Shown here in pieces: positions 1-5,935 of a stretch of 8,609 nucleotides of DNA. Below the pieces are notes generated by a model. The model was given only the letters and a program-made list of their open reading frames with translations, was not told the DNA's origin and ran no database searches. A program made the translations under genes and the position numbers. Position 1 is the stretch's first letter, and every line of letters starts with the position of its first letter. The DNA comes from JAFGED01 sp964551295 (GTDB lineage: Bacteria > Chloroflexota > Anaerolineae > B4-G1): assembly GCA_964551295.1 (NCBI GenBank), contig CAZKDJ010000175.1, forward strand, positions 1-8,609, in the 5' to 3' direction.

Positions 1-230
1 TTATCGCGGGGCAGACCGGCGAGCGCTTTGGCGACGTGCGGGTGCGAGCCGTACGCGTCGGCCGCGTCCCAAAAGTTGACGCCGTGGTCATACGCCAGCC
101 GCAGCAAGCTTGCCAACCCCTCGACTCCCAGGTCGGTCTGCTGTGACCGTCCCGCCCAGCCGTGTGTGCCGGTGCCAAATGCCAGGCGCGAGACGCGCAT
201 GCCCGTTTTGCCAAACGCGATCGTGTCCAT
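1..230 (-). CDS. Aldo/keto reductase, N-terminal part (runs off the window)
   Basis: The first 76 residues of an aldo/keto reductase are present; the rest lies beyond base 1. The start reads MDTIAFGKTGMRVSRLAFGT, the usual first strand and Gly-rich turn of the family. Residues 53-61 (FWDAADAYG) carry the catalytic Asp55 and Tyr60 of the AKR (alpha/beta)8 barrel. The catalytic Lys and His would lie in the missing part. The family reduces aldehydes and ketones with NAD(P)H in the cytoplasm. The ATG (228-230) comes one base after the TAA of the flavodoxin gene, so the two are almost certainly co-transcribed and translationally coupled. It is a second AKR in the same operon as the 722-1756 gene, which has an added iron-sulfur tail. 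Whether this one also has a tail cannot be seen. The substrate is unknown. Confidence 0.9.
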   Translation of the reverse strand, partial: MDTIAFGKTGMRVSRLAFGTGTHGWAGRSQQTDLGVEGLASLLRLAYDHGVNFWDAADAYGSHPHVAKALAGLPRD

Positions 231-231
231 G

Positions 232-681
232 TTACACAGCGTTTGCCAGTTGCCTCCCCAGCTCGCGGCACGCTTCCAGCACGGAGTCGTTCGGTTTCCC
301 GCGTGACGCGATGGTCTTGCCGACCTTTGTGCCCATCCGGCCGAACAGATCCTCGAGTGGGCCGCGCGCCCGCCCGCCGCCGCCGTGGGAGTAGAACAGT
401 CCATAGGGTTTGCCTTTTAATCCTTGGCTGTTTGATTTCTGGGCGATGTACCAGTCGTCCAGAAAAGTCTTCATTCCGCCGGCGATGTAGCTGTAGTAAT
501 CGGGCGAGCCAAAGGCCACGGCGTCAAAGCGGCGGTAGTCCTCGATGTCCAGCCGCTGCTCGTTCGTGTTGACCAGGGTCACGTCGGCGCCCGCGGCTCT
601 GGCACCCTCACCTACGGCCTGGGCCATAGCCTTAGTGTTTCCATATTCCTGTGAATGATAGAGTACGAGTATGGATTCCAT
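232..681 (-). CDS. Flavodoxin family protein
   Basis: This is a 149-residue flavodoxin-fold protein, close to the length of a stand-alone short-chain flavodoxin. Residues 4-8 (ILVLY) form the first strand. The FMN-phosphate loop follows at 9-16 (HSQEYGNT). A second FMN-contacting loop is seen at 59-65 (SPDYYSY) and a Gly-rich loop at 98-104. The flavodoxin/WrbA group carries electrons by FMN or reduces quinones; sequence alone does not say which. The ATG at 679-681 has a strong AGGAGG (690-695 on the plus strand) eight bases upstream. The gene sits between two aldo/keto reductases, 40 nt after the iron-sulfur one and 1 nt before the other. A plausible role is passing electrons to or from the iron-sulfur AKR. 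That role is inference. Confidence 0.9.
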   Translation of the reverse strand: MESILVLYHSQEYGNTKAMAQAVGEGARAAGADVTLVNTNEQRLDIEDYRRFDAVAFGSPDYYSYIAGGMKTFLDDWYIAQKSNSQGLKGKPYGLFYSHGGGGRARGPLEDLFGRMGTKVGKTIASRGKPNDSVLEACRELGRQLANAV

Positions 682-721
682 CAGAATGACCTCCTCTTTG
701 CTATTAACGTGTTACCCCTCT

Positions 722-1756
722 CTACGCCACGTGTTCCGCCGCCATGCGCTCGTAGAGCGCCACATTTTCAGCCATCATCTCGCGGATAGGTAGCTGATAC
801 GGGCACTTTTCCTCGCACTCGCCGCACTCGATACAGTTCCCTGCGCTCTTTATAGCATCCGTCACATATCCCCAGGCGAGGATCTGCTCGGTAGGCCATA
901 GTTTCCACAGGACGTGCTGGTTCATCAGCGGGGCGATGAGTACACCCTCCGGACAGGGCATACAGTACTCGCACCGCCGGCAGAACCGTGTGCCCACCTC
1001 CGAGCGGATGGCTTCTATCTTCTGTTGCTCTTGCGGCGACAATGTCCAGTCCCCGCCGTTGACGATGCTGACGATCTCTTCGACCTTTTCGATACCTGGA
1101 TCGGGCACGACGTTATCGAACTGCAGTAGATAGCGAATGGCGAGATTGGCATCCTGCAGCATGCCGCCGGCGAAGGGTTTCATGGCGATGAAACCGACGT
1201 CGTGCTCTCTGGCCAGGGGGACCAATTGATCCGCCGCCTCTTTGCAGACCAAGTTGAAGGGAACCTGGACCGTCTCGAAGCAATCCGAAGCCACAGCCTT
1301 GAGCGCCACATCCAGTGAGTGGCTGCTGAAGCCGATGTGACGGACTTTGCCCGCCTGCAAGGCAGCCTGTGCTCCCTCCATCCCGCCGCCAGGACCGAGT
1401 ATCTGCTCATAGTACTCAAAGGTGTTGATCCCGTGAAACTGGTAGAGGTCGATATAGCCGGTGTTCAATTGCTTCAGGCTCTCCTCGATGCACTCCAGGG
1501 TGGTCGCTCTATCGCCCCAGCCCTTCGTAGCGACGATCACCTGATCCCGGCGACCGGCAAGCGCGGCGAGCGCTTTGCCGATGAGGCTCTCGCTGGTCCT
1601 ATACCCGCGGGCGGTGTCGATAAAGTTGATGCCCAGGTCGAGCGCGCGGTGTATTATCTCGATGGCCTCGTCCTCACTGGGACGCTGAATCGGGATGCCG
1701 CCTATGCCGACTCTGGAGACCTCTAACCCGGTTTTGCCCAATCTGGTGGTTATCAT
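722..1756 (-). CDS. Aldo/keto reductase with C-terminal iron-sulfur module
   Basis: The 344 residues combine an AKR barrel (about 1-250) with a ferredoxin-like C-terminus (about 255-325). The AKR catalytic tetrad is visible: Asp47 and Tyr52 in DTARGY, Lys78 in VATKGW and His108 in QFHG. The tail has two cysteine groups: Cys259/262/265/268 (CRRCEYCMPCP) and Cys308/311/314/318 (CIECGECEEKCP). The second is a classic 4Fe-4S pattern. The first has the CX2CX2CX2CP spacing I know from this AKR subgroup (COG1453-like). Such proteins are thought to link carbonyl or quinone reduction to ferredoxin or flavodoxin rather than to NAD(P)H alone; the electron path here is inferred. The gene starts 5 nt after the MBL stop, with a GAGGAG ribosome site overlapping that stop. 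It is followed by a flavodoxin, a sensible redox partner. Confidence 0.93.
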   Translation of the reverse strand: MITTRLGKTGLEVSRVGIGGIPIQRPSEDEAIEIIHRALDLGINFIDTARGYRTSESLIGKALAALAGRRDQVIVATKGWGDRATTLECIEESLKQLNTGYIDLYQFHGINTFEYYEQILGPGGGMEGAQAALQAGKVRHIGFSSHSLDVALKAVASDCFETVQVPFNLVCKEAADQLVPLAREHDVGFIAMKPFAGGMLQDANLAIRYLLQFDNVVPDPGIEKVEEIVSIVNGGDWTLSPQEQQKIEAIRSEVGTRFCRRCEYCMPCPEGVLIAPLMNQHVLWKLWPTEQILAWGYVTDAIKSAGNCIECGECEEKCPYQLPIREMMAENVALYERMAAEHVA

Positions 1757-1761
1757 TTCAC

Positions 1762-2613
1762 TTACTCCTCGCCCTTATAGAACCTGTACCAGCGTTCCAA
1801 CGTGGCCGTCTTGCTCCACAGATGCTCTTCACTCAATTCGTAGAACTCGGGGGCCTGGATAGCGTCGGGGCCCTGGTCGGCCTCGATGGCCTCCTTCGTC
1901 GCGTCCCGCAGTGCCTCGAAGAATGCCAGGTGCTTTTCGACCTCGTCCTTTCCCACCACAGGGCCGTGACCGGGAACCAGCCATTCAAAATCGAGAGTCA
2001 GCATTTCTCTGAAAGCGTCCATCCATCGATCGGGGTCGCAGGTTGGGTCGCCGGCGTAGGGAAAGCCCTTGGCAAACATCAAGTCGCCGGCGAACAGCAC
2101 TTTTTCGTGGGGAACGTACGCGTAGGTGGAGCAACTCGTGTGCCCACCGGCGTGGACGAGTTCGACCACCTGGTCGCCATCCCGTATCTCCAGCCTGTCC
2201 CGGAAGCCCAGCGTGGGGATGAGGATTTCGACCTCGTCGAACCACTCGGCGGCTTCGGTGGGGTTGTCTTGCTTCCACCGTTCTATGGCTTCTGGCGTCC
2301 ACGCCGCCTCTTTTCTTCTCAGGATGTTTGCAGCCAACTCGACCGAGCCGACGATGCACGTGTCCTTGAAGGGAGCCGCACCAAACACGTGATCGGCGTG
2401 GCAGTGGGTGACGAGGAGAAATTTCACAGGCAAATCAAATTGCCTTTCCAGTTTTTGTCGGAACACCCTGGCCGCCGGGGGTTTCATCGTCGGGTCTATG
2501 GCAACGATAAAGTTATCCAGAGCAACCGCCCCGGCGTTCGAATGTAGATCTCCCTGATCGATAACGGCCGTCGTTCGTTTGCTGACCTGTTCCAGCTCGA
2601 ACTCGATGCTCAT
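1762..2613 (-). CDS. Metallo-beta-lactamase-fold hydrolase
   Basis: With the start chosen here the protein has 283 residues. It carries the complete metal site of the MBL superfamily: THCHADH with His70, His72, Asp74 and His75; His158 in GGHTS; Asp177 in FAGDLMF; and His216 in PGHGP. This predicts a binuclear zinc or iron hydrolase. The superfamily covers glyoxalase II-like thioesterases, lactonases, sulfur dioxygenases and others, and the substrate cannot be read from the sequence. The frame is open up to 2667, but that start would overlap the upstream gene by 32 nt. The ATG at 2611-2613 has GGAGG eight bases before it and leaves a 22-nt gap. In an operon of carbonyl reductases, a glyoxalase II-like or thioester-cleaving role is a reasonable guess. 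Confidence 0.92.
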   Translation of the reverse strand: MSIEFELEQVSKRTTAVIDQGDLHSNAGAVALDNFIVAIDPTMKPPAARVFRQKLERQFDLPVKFLLVTHCHADHVFGAAPFKDTCIVGSVELAANILRRKEAAWTPEAIERWKQDNPTEAAEWFDEVEILIPTLGFRDRLEIRDGDQVVELVHAGGHTSCSTYAYVPHEKVLFAGDLMFAKGFPYAGDPTCDPDRWMDAFREMLTLDFEWLVPGHGPVVGKDEVEKHLAFFEALRDATKEAIEADQGPDAIQAPEFYELSEEHLWSKTATLERWYRFYKGEE

Positions 2614-2621
2614 TCCATTTT

Positions 2622-2626
2622 CCTCC
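2622..2626 (-). promoter_or_regulatory. Ribosome binding site that fixes the MBL hydrolase start
   Basis: On the minus strand this reads GGAGG, eight bases before the ATG at 2611-2613. It decides between that start and the longer frame opening at 2667, which has no such site and overlaps the upstream gene. A nearer ATG at 2616-2618 is in another frame and stops after two codons. Confidence 0.8.
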
Positions 2627-2635
2627 AAATATCTA

Positions 2636-2950
2636 TCAGTCCTCGATCCGTTCCATCTTAAAGACAACGGGCCGGATGCCGTCGGTGCAGCAGGCGATCA
2701 TGGTCTTGTCATCTTTCATCCAACCGTTAAAGAGATCCCCGGCGAAATTGCCCCCCGCCAACAGGGTGGACACGTATTGGTGGATGTCGTTCCACGCCCA
2801 ATCACAAAAACTCGCAGGTTTTGCAAAGCTGGTGATGAATTCCTGGCCTTCCCGGAAATTCTCGCAGCGAGTGACTTTATCCTGGCAGTATTCCTCGGCC
2901 AGCTCGGGATTGAGCGTTTTCTTCAGAACTGTGATCTTGCATCTGGACAT
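2636..2950 (-). CDS. TIGR04076-type small cysteine-rich protein
   Basis: This 104-residue protein of unknown function matches what I know of the TIGR04076 family. It has an N-terminal KITVLKKTLN segment, an EEYC motif (19-22), a central FCDWAWNDI (48-56) and a C-terminal ACCTDGIRPVVFKMERIE. It has six cysteines (4, 22, 29, 49, 87, 88), including a vicinal Cys-Cys pair, so metal binding or thiol chemistry is possible. No signal peptide or membrane segment is seen. The ATG follows the previous stop by 15 nt, with two overlapping GGAGG-like sites (2957-2965). The family is found largely in anaerobes, as far as I know. Its place between an iron-sulfur flavoprotein and an MBL hydrolase ties it to the redox operon. 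The function itself is unknown. Confidence 0.85.
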   Translation of the reverse strand: MSRCKITVLKKTLNPELAEEYCQDKVTRCENFREGQEFITSFAKPASFCDWAWNDIHQYVSTLLAGGNFAGDLFNGWMKDDKTMIACCTDGIRPVVFKMERIED

Positions 2951-2965
2951 GGCAAACCTCCCTCC

Positions 2966-3541
2966 TTAATATGATTTCTCGACGACCTCGCGACCCACCT
3001 GACGGGCCGTGGCCAATACGTCAGCGTGATCGCGCACTATCCCCCGTTCGAACACGCCGGGTGCAATCACAGTGGCAAAAAGCTCCGATGTCTTGTACGA
3101 GAGAGCATCCTCGATCATCCCCACCGTGTGGCGAGCGTCGTGCGCGGTACCTCCCAAGGGAATGGCGAGAACCACCCGCTTACCCTTGAACTCAACGATT
3201 CTCGACGCCACTTGGTGCTCGGTGCTGTACCAGCGATCGACAAATGCCTTGAACTGCGCCGTCGGCCCCCAGTAATAGACCGGCGTGCCCAATACCCACA
3301 CGTCGCTCTGTGCCATCTGTTCCAACAATGCACGCATATCATCCTTTTGCACACACTTACCCGTTTTCCCGCAGGCATCGCAGGCCCGGCAAGGGCCGAT
3401 GTTGAGCTTGGCCAGCGCCACCTTCTCGGTCAGCGCGCCTGCCTCCGCCGCTCCAGCCAACACCTCGTCCACCAGGATCTCGGTGTTTCCATCACGGCGC
3501 GGGCTGCCGACGATGCCTAATACGCGCTTGTGATTGTTCAT
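2966..3541 (-). CDS. Iron-sulfur flavoprotein / NADPH-dependent FMN reductase-like protein
   Basis: The protein has 191 residues from the ATG at 3539-3541. The FMN-binding loop GSPRRDGNTE comes near the N-terminus (12-21). It is followed by CRACDACGKTGKC, a compact CX2CX2CX5C motif at residues 51, 54, 57 and 63. A second flavin loop, GTPVYYWGPTAQFKAFVDRW, lies near residue 84. This combination is the signature of archaeal and bacterial iron-sulfur flavoproteins (Isf family), which bind one 4Fe-4S cluster and FMN and pass electrons from ferredoxin to O2, H2O2 or quinone-like acceptors. The frame allows a GTG start two codons earlier (3547), but that GTG overlaps the GGAG ribosome site, so the ATG is preferred. 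It is the first enzyme gene after the MerR regulator, 15 nt downstream. Confidence 0.92.
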   Translation of the reverse strand: MNNHKRVLGIVGSPRRDGNTEILVDEVLAGAAEAGALTEKVALAKLNIGPCRACDACGKTGKCVQKDDMRALLEQMAQSDVWVLGTPVYYWGPTAQFKAFVDRWYSTEHQVASRIVEFKGKRVVLAIPLGGTAHDARHTVGMIEDALSYKTSELFATVIAPGVFERGIVRDHADVLATARQVGREVVEKSY

Positions 3542-3556
3542 CTTCACTCCGTGTTT

Positions 3557-3934
3557 TTAATTCATCTGCTGCTTCTTCATTTCTTGGTAGTAGCCGATCT
3601 TGCCCTCGATCCTCTCCAAGAAGCTATTGAGCTCTCGCATCTTGGCCTTGATCCGGCGCCGGTGTGCCTCGAGCAGCGCCAGCCGGCCCGGCAGTGTCGC
3701 GTCGCCCTCCTGTTCCAGCTCGACGTAGCGCTGCATCTCTGCGATCGGCATCCCCGTCGAACGGAGGCATTTCAGAAACTCGATCCACCCGATGTCATCT
3801 GCCGAGTAGCGGCGGTGCCCATTGGGGGCCCGTTCAATCGAGGGGATCAATCCAATGCGCTCGTAGTAGCGTATGGTGTGCCCGCTAAGGCCCGTCTTAT
3901 CCGCTGCCTGTTGAACTGTCAGTCCTGTTTCCAT
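3557..3934 (-). CDS. MerR-family transcriptional regulator, single-cysteine (AdhR/NmlR-like)
   Basis: This 125-residue MerR protein has a winged helix at 5-75: LTVQQAADKTGLSGHTIRYY, then YERIGLIPSIERAPNGHRRY. A coiled-coil dimerization helix follows (about 80-122). Its only cysteine is Cys56 in FLKCLRSTGMPI. The metal-binding C-terminal cysteines of MerR, ZntR or CueR are absent, which argues against a metal sensor. In the AdhR/NmlR branch a single conserved cysteine at about this place (near residue 52-54) senses aldehydes or other thiol-reactive compounds. The fit here is by pattern and position. The ATG has AGGAGG six bases upstream. It is the first gene of the redox operon and sits under a MerR-type promoter, so it probably controls its own synthesis and all genes downstream. 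Confidence 0.93.
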   Translation of the reverse strand: METGLTVQQAADKTGLSGHTIRYYERIGLIPSIERAPNGHRRYSADDIGWIEFLKCLRSTGMPIAEMQRYVELEQEGDATLPGRLALLEAHRRRIKAKMRELNSFLERIEGKIGYYQEMKKQQMN

Positions 3935-3987
3935 CAGCTACCTCCTGTATGGTGTCGGGCGTCTCTCGGGAAAGACATAGCGCCATC

Positions 3988-4018
3988 ATTATACAACTTT
4001 GAGTGCACTCAAAGTCAA
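3988..4018 (-). promoter_or_regulatory. MerR-type promoter and operator of the redox operon
   Basis: Reading the minus strand, a -35 TTGACT (4013-4018) is followed by a 19-bp spacer and a perfect -10 TATAAT (3988-3993). A perfect 20-bp palindrome, ACTTTGAGTGCACTCAAAGT (3996-4015), spans the spacer. Long 19-20 bp spacers filled by a dyad are the hallmark of promoters that MerR proteins activate by DNA distortion. The dyad centre lies 7 bp after the -35, the same placement as in the SoxR-controlled soxS promoter. The predicted start is near 3981, about 47 nt upstream of the merR-like gene. No other candidate promoter was seen inside the operon. Confidence 0.92.
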
Positions 4019-4061
4019 GGGGTTTTTCTGGATTCCGTTTCAAGCGCAGTGAGCAACGGTC

Positions 4062-4892
4062 CTAGCCAGCCTGCTCCGAGGTCTCGTAGATGGTATCAAA
4101 GAAGCGCTCGGCAGGCACGGACAGGGCATGTCGCACCTGAGCAGGAAGCTCTATAGCCTCGAAGCGAGGCCAGTCCTCTGGCAGGAGTGCGGGAGGCAAG
4201 ATTGGGTCATCCTTGGCGACGGTGTAAATCTCCCACAGGTTGTGCATACGGGTGGCAAAGCAGGCCTCATCATCAAGCAGGCCGGCTTCCAGATCTTGGA
4301 GCACAGCCTTAGCCTTGGCGATGTAATCCCGGTAGCCGGCTTCGAAAGTGTCCAGTTCCGGAAAAGCCTTGGCGACGATGTCGGATGGCTCCTCCGGTCC
4401 GACGTACTTGGACTTGAAGACGCTCACGTACTCCCACACACCCAGTTCTCGTAGATCGCTCTCGATCTCTGGCATCAGAACGCGGGTGGAAATCCAGGTC
4501 CCGGGCGCCAGGCTCCCGAACCCCCACCACTTGAGCGAACAGCGCAGCGCATCTCGCAGGTCTCGCTGTTCCTCGGGGACGGAATAGACGACGATCGTCC
4601 ACTTACCATCCCAAGCTTTCTCCGACGGGAGGGAGAACCGGAAGCCGCCTATGTTCAACTGCCGCATTCCGGCATCGGCCATCCAATAGAACGTGCGGCG
4701 TCCCAAGCGTTGACTTTCCAAGATGCTCCGCTTTTTCATTCGCAAAATAGCCGAGCGGGCAGCCGCTTCGCTGATGCCAAGAGTCGCCATCGCCTGGATC
4801 AAGCTGCCCAGCCACACCTCGCCCCCACGGGGCAGGACGTACTGTGCAAACAGGGCAAACACGACTGTATTCGGATCTATTGGGATGCCCAA
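4062..4892 (-). CDS. paaX: PaaX-family transcriptional regulator
   Basis: The 276 residues follow the three-part PaaX layout. An N-terminal winged helix comes first (about 8-80, with YVLPRGGEVWLGSLIQ at 18-33 and GISEAAARSAILRMKKR at 39-55). A central domain starts at WDGKWTIVVYSVPEEQRDLR (95-113) and includes GFGSLAPGTWIS. The C-terminal domain carries DDPILPPALLPEDWP (228-242), a strong family marker. PaaX repressors classically respond to phenylacetyl-CoA, but family members control varied pathways, and no phenylacetate genes are in this window. The start is TTG at 4890-4892. It is the only start codon between an upstream stop and the conserved domain, with an AGGGA-like site eight bases before it. 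It is transcribed toward the MerR operon with no clear terminator in the 127-bp gap. Confidence 0.9.
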   Translation of the reverse strand: MGIPIDPNTVVFALFAQYVLPRGGEVWLGSLIQAMATLGISEAAARSAILRMKKRSILESQRLGRRTFYWMADAGMRQLNIGGFRFSLPSEKAWDGKWTIVVYSVPEEQRDLRDALRCSLKWWGFGSLAPGTWISTRVLMPEIESDLRELGVWEYVSVFKSKYVGPEEPSDIVAKAFPELDTFEAGYRDYIAKAKAVLQDLEAGLLDDEACFATRMHNLWEIYTVAKDDPILPPALLPEDWPRFEAIELPAQVRHALSVPAERFFDTIYETSEQAG

Positions 4893-4935
4893 CTCACCGT
4901 TCCCTTTCTCGTCGTCTCCAGCTCTATAAATACGT

Positions 4936-4963
4936 CAATTATCATACGACCGTAAGACAATTG
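4936..4963. promoter_or_regulatory. 28-bp imperfect dyad, probable operator of the PaaX gene
   Basis: The 28 bases form an inverted repeat in which 11 of 14 pairs match: outer arms CAATT/AATTG and inner arms TACG/CGTA. It begins about 7 bases downstream of the -10 box, over the predicted transcription start and the first ~27 transcribed bases. A repressor bound there would block initiation or clearance. PaaX autoregulation is the simplest reading. I do not see a clear match to the E. coli PaaX consensus, so the bound protein is unproven. Confidence 0.6.
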
Positions 4964-4969
4964 CAGCAT

Positions 4970-4998
4970 ATTATACTATTAGATTTTTCTCTTGTCAA
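4970..4998 (-). promoter_or_regulatory. Consensus sigma-70 promoter of the PaaX gene
   Basis: On the minus strand a perfect TTGACA (4993-4998) is followed by a 17-bp spacer and a perfect TATAAT (4970-4975). The predicted start is near 4963, giving a leader of about 70 nt before the TTG start codon. A full-consensus promoter for a repressor gene suggests tight self-repression, consistent with the dyad immediately downstream. Confidence 0.9.
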
Positions 4999-5063
4999 GT
5001 CGGAAAAGTTGGCACTTGAGAGGGTTCTTTTAGCTCAGCAACGTGATACCTGCTCCGAAAAAG

Positions 5064-5129
5064 TCTCACGCAAAGCCGCCAAGAACGCCAAGGGCTTGTT
5101 TCTTTGCGACTTTGCGCCTTAGCGTGAGA
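5064..5129. repeat. Palindromic interspersed repeat (TCTCACGCAAAG type)
   Basis: The left arm (5064-5092, beginning TCTCACGCAAAGCCGCCAAG) pairs with the right arm (5102-5129, ending GCGCCTTAGCGTGAGA). There are a few mismatches and a loop of about 9 nt. Each arm is itself a run of short CGCNAAG-like units spaced 8-9 bases apart. Similar CACGCAAAG...CTTTGCGTG hairpins are scattered in intergenic regions of many bacterial genomes, and I recognise this as one of that class. It lies between the two divergent transcription blocks. No target duplication is visible around it, and its translated frames are spurious. Confidence 0.75.
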
Positions 5130-5277
5130 TTTCCATAATTGAGGGCGCCCAATCGGGCATGGTGACTGCCTCGTAAAACTTGATCACATTTCCCATACCC
5201 CTTCATAACTTCTACACAAGTTCGTGGCATATTGGGGGTAGATGAGAAAAGACCAGACGACATTTAGGAGTATCACA
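5130..5277 (+). promoter_or_regulatory. Leader of the plus-strand block, with only a weak promoter candidate
   Basis: No gene is seen here. A weak sigma-70-like pair, TTGATC (5180-5185) and CATAAC (5204-5209) with an 18-bp spacer, is the best promoter candidate and is not convincing. Repeated TTC-A elements near 5202-5222 (CTTCATAACTTCTACAC) loosely resemble direct repeats bound by OmpR-type response regulators such as the one encoded at 7432-8118. A small GCCC-AATC-GGGC hairpin occurs near 5148-5159. The plus-strand block must have a promoter somewhere here, because the gene to the left is transcribed the other way. Confidence 0.3.
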
Positions 5278-5409
5278 ATGCGAGAAGCAAAGTGGACAGT
5301 ACAGGGAAAGAATACAGGGCGATTGGCCCAAGTGGTCACAGGGATTATCCTGTTCGTTCTGCTGATCGGGTTGTGGGCCTGTCTCTGGGTTCCACCGTCT
5401 ATCTTCTAA
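5278..5409 (+). CDS. 43-residue single-span membrane protein
   Basis: A short frame with an ATG at 5278 and a TAA at 5407-5409 encodes 43 residues. The N-terminus is basic and polar (MREAKWTVQGKNTGRLAQ). It is followed by one hydrophobic segment at about 19-39 (VVTGIILFVLLIGLWACLW). AGGAG stands seven bases before the ATG, a proper ribosome site. The stop is 22 nt before the next start, which also has a strong site, so the two small membrane proteins are probably co-expressed. No family is recognised. It may be a small regulatory or assembly partner of a membrane protein, for example the two-span protein that follows or the sensor kinase. That is inference from position. Confidence 0.7.
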   Translation: MREAKWTVQGKNTGRLAQVVTGIILFVLLIGLWACLWVPPSIF

Positions 5410-5431
5410 ACGAATTCCGAGGAGGTGAAAA

Positions 5432-5917
5432 ATGGATAAGAAGGGTTTGTGGTTTTTGGCAAGAGCGATAGCGACGCTATTCCTCATCGGCTTGGTGGTC
5501 GCGGGTGGATTTGCGATCCACTACCTCAGTTGGTCGCGTGGTTATACCGCGGGGCAACTAACGGCCGAGGGAGAGGAAGTGGCGACGCCGCCCTATCTGC
5601 CCGATGAGTCGGGGTATCTCATGTGGCATGCGAGATCTATACACCATCCATTTGGCGTGATTGGGGCGCTGTTCAAGATCGGGTTATGCATCCTGTTCTT
5701 TGCCATCGTCTTCAAGCTGATCCGCTTTGTCATCTGGGGCTCTGTGTTCCGCCACGCGATGGCCGGGCCGTGGGCCAAATCTTGGTTTAGCCCTCAGGGA
5801 TGGCGCGCATATCGGCGTCACGCCCCCTGGCATCGCGTGCACGGGCCGGTGCCGCCCTGGTGCTGGGACTGGGACGAGGATGAGAAGGCCGACGAGAAGT
5901 CGGACGCCGAGGAATAG
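5432..5917 (+). CDS. Two-span membrane protein with Trp/Pro-rich acidic tail
   Basis: This 161-residue protein is of no family I can name. Two hydrophobic segments are clear, at about 7-31 (FLARAIATLFLIGLVVAGGF) and 75-102 (GVIGALFKIGLCILFFAIVF). The Lys pair before the first and the Lys/Arg after the second suggest both termini are cytoplasmic, with a 40-residue outside loop containing MWHARSIHHPFG. The tail (103-161) has Pro-Trp pairs at 113, 132 and 142, a WCWDWDEDE stretch and an acidic end. GGAGG stands about seven bases before the ATG. The tail resembles the Pro-Trp-rich N-terminus of the kinase at 8121, which hints at a shared partner or mutual contact. MITE copy 1 lies 18 bp after the stop codon. 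Confidence 0.82.
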   Translation: MDKKGLWFLARAIATLFLIGLVVAGGFAIHYLSWSRGYTAGQLTAEGEEVATPPYLPDESGYLMWHARSIHHPFGVIGALFKIGLCILFFAIVFKLIRFVIWGSVFRHAMAGPWAKSWFSPQGWRAYRRHAPWHRVHGPVPPWCWDWDEDEKADEKSDAEE

Positions 5918-5935
5918 TCAGGCAACGGCAAAAAG

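Noticed and set aside
1822..2547. 241-residue open frame on the plus strand, antisense to the MBL hydrolase gene
   Set aside because: The opposite strand carries a complete MBL active site with a good ribosome site. The plus-strand frame has no recognisable motifs and is a by-product of high-GC codon use.
2614..2667. Longer N-terminus (18 extra residues) for the MBL hydrolase
   Set aside because: It would overlap the upstream gene by 32 nt and lacks a ribosome site, while the ATG at 2613 has GGAGG at ideal spacing.
3530..4156. 208-residue plus-strand open frame crossing the MerR gene and its promoter
   Set aside because: It is antisense to a clear MerR gene and passes through the promoter and operator. 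The translation has no family features.
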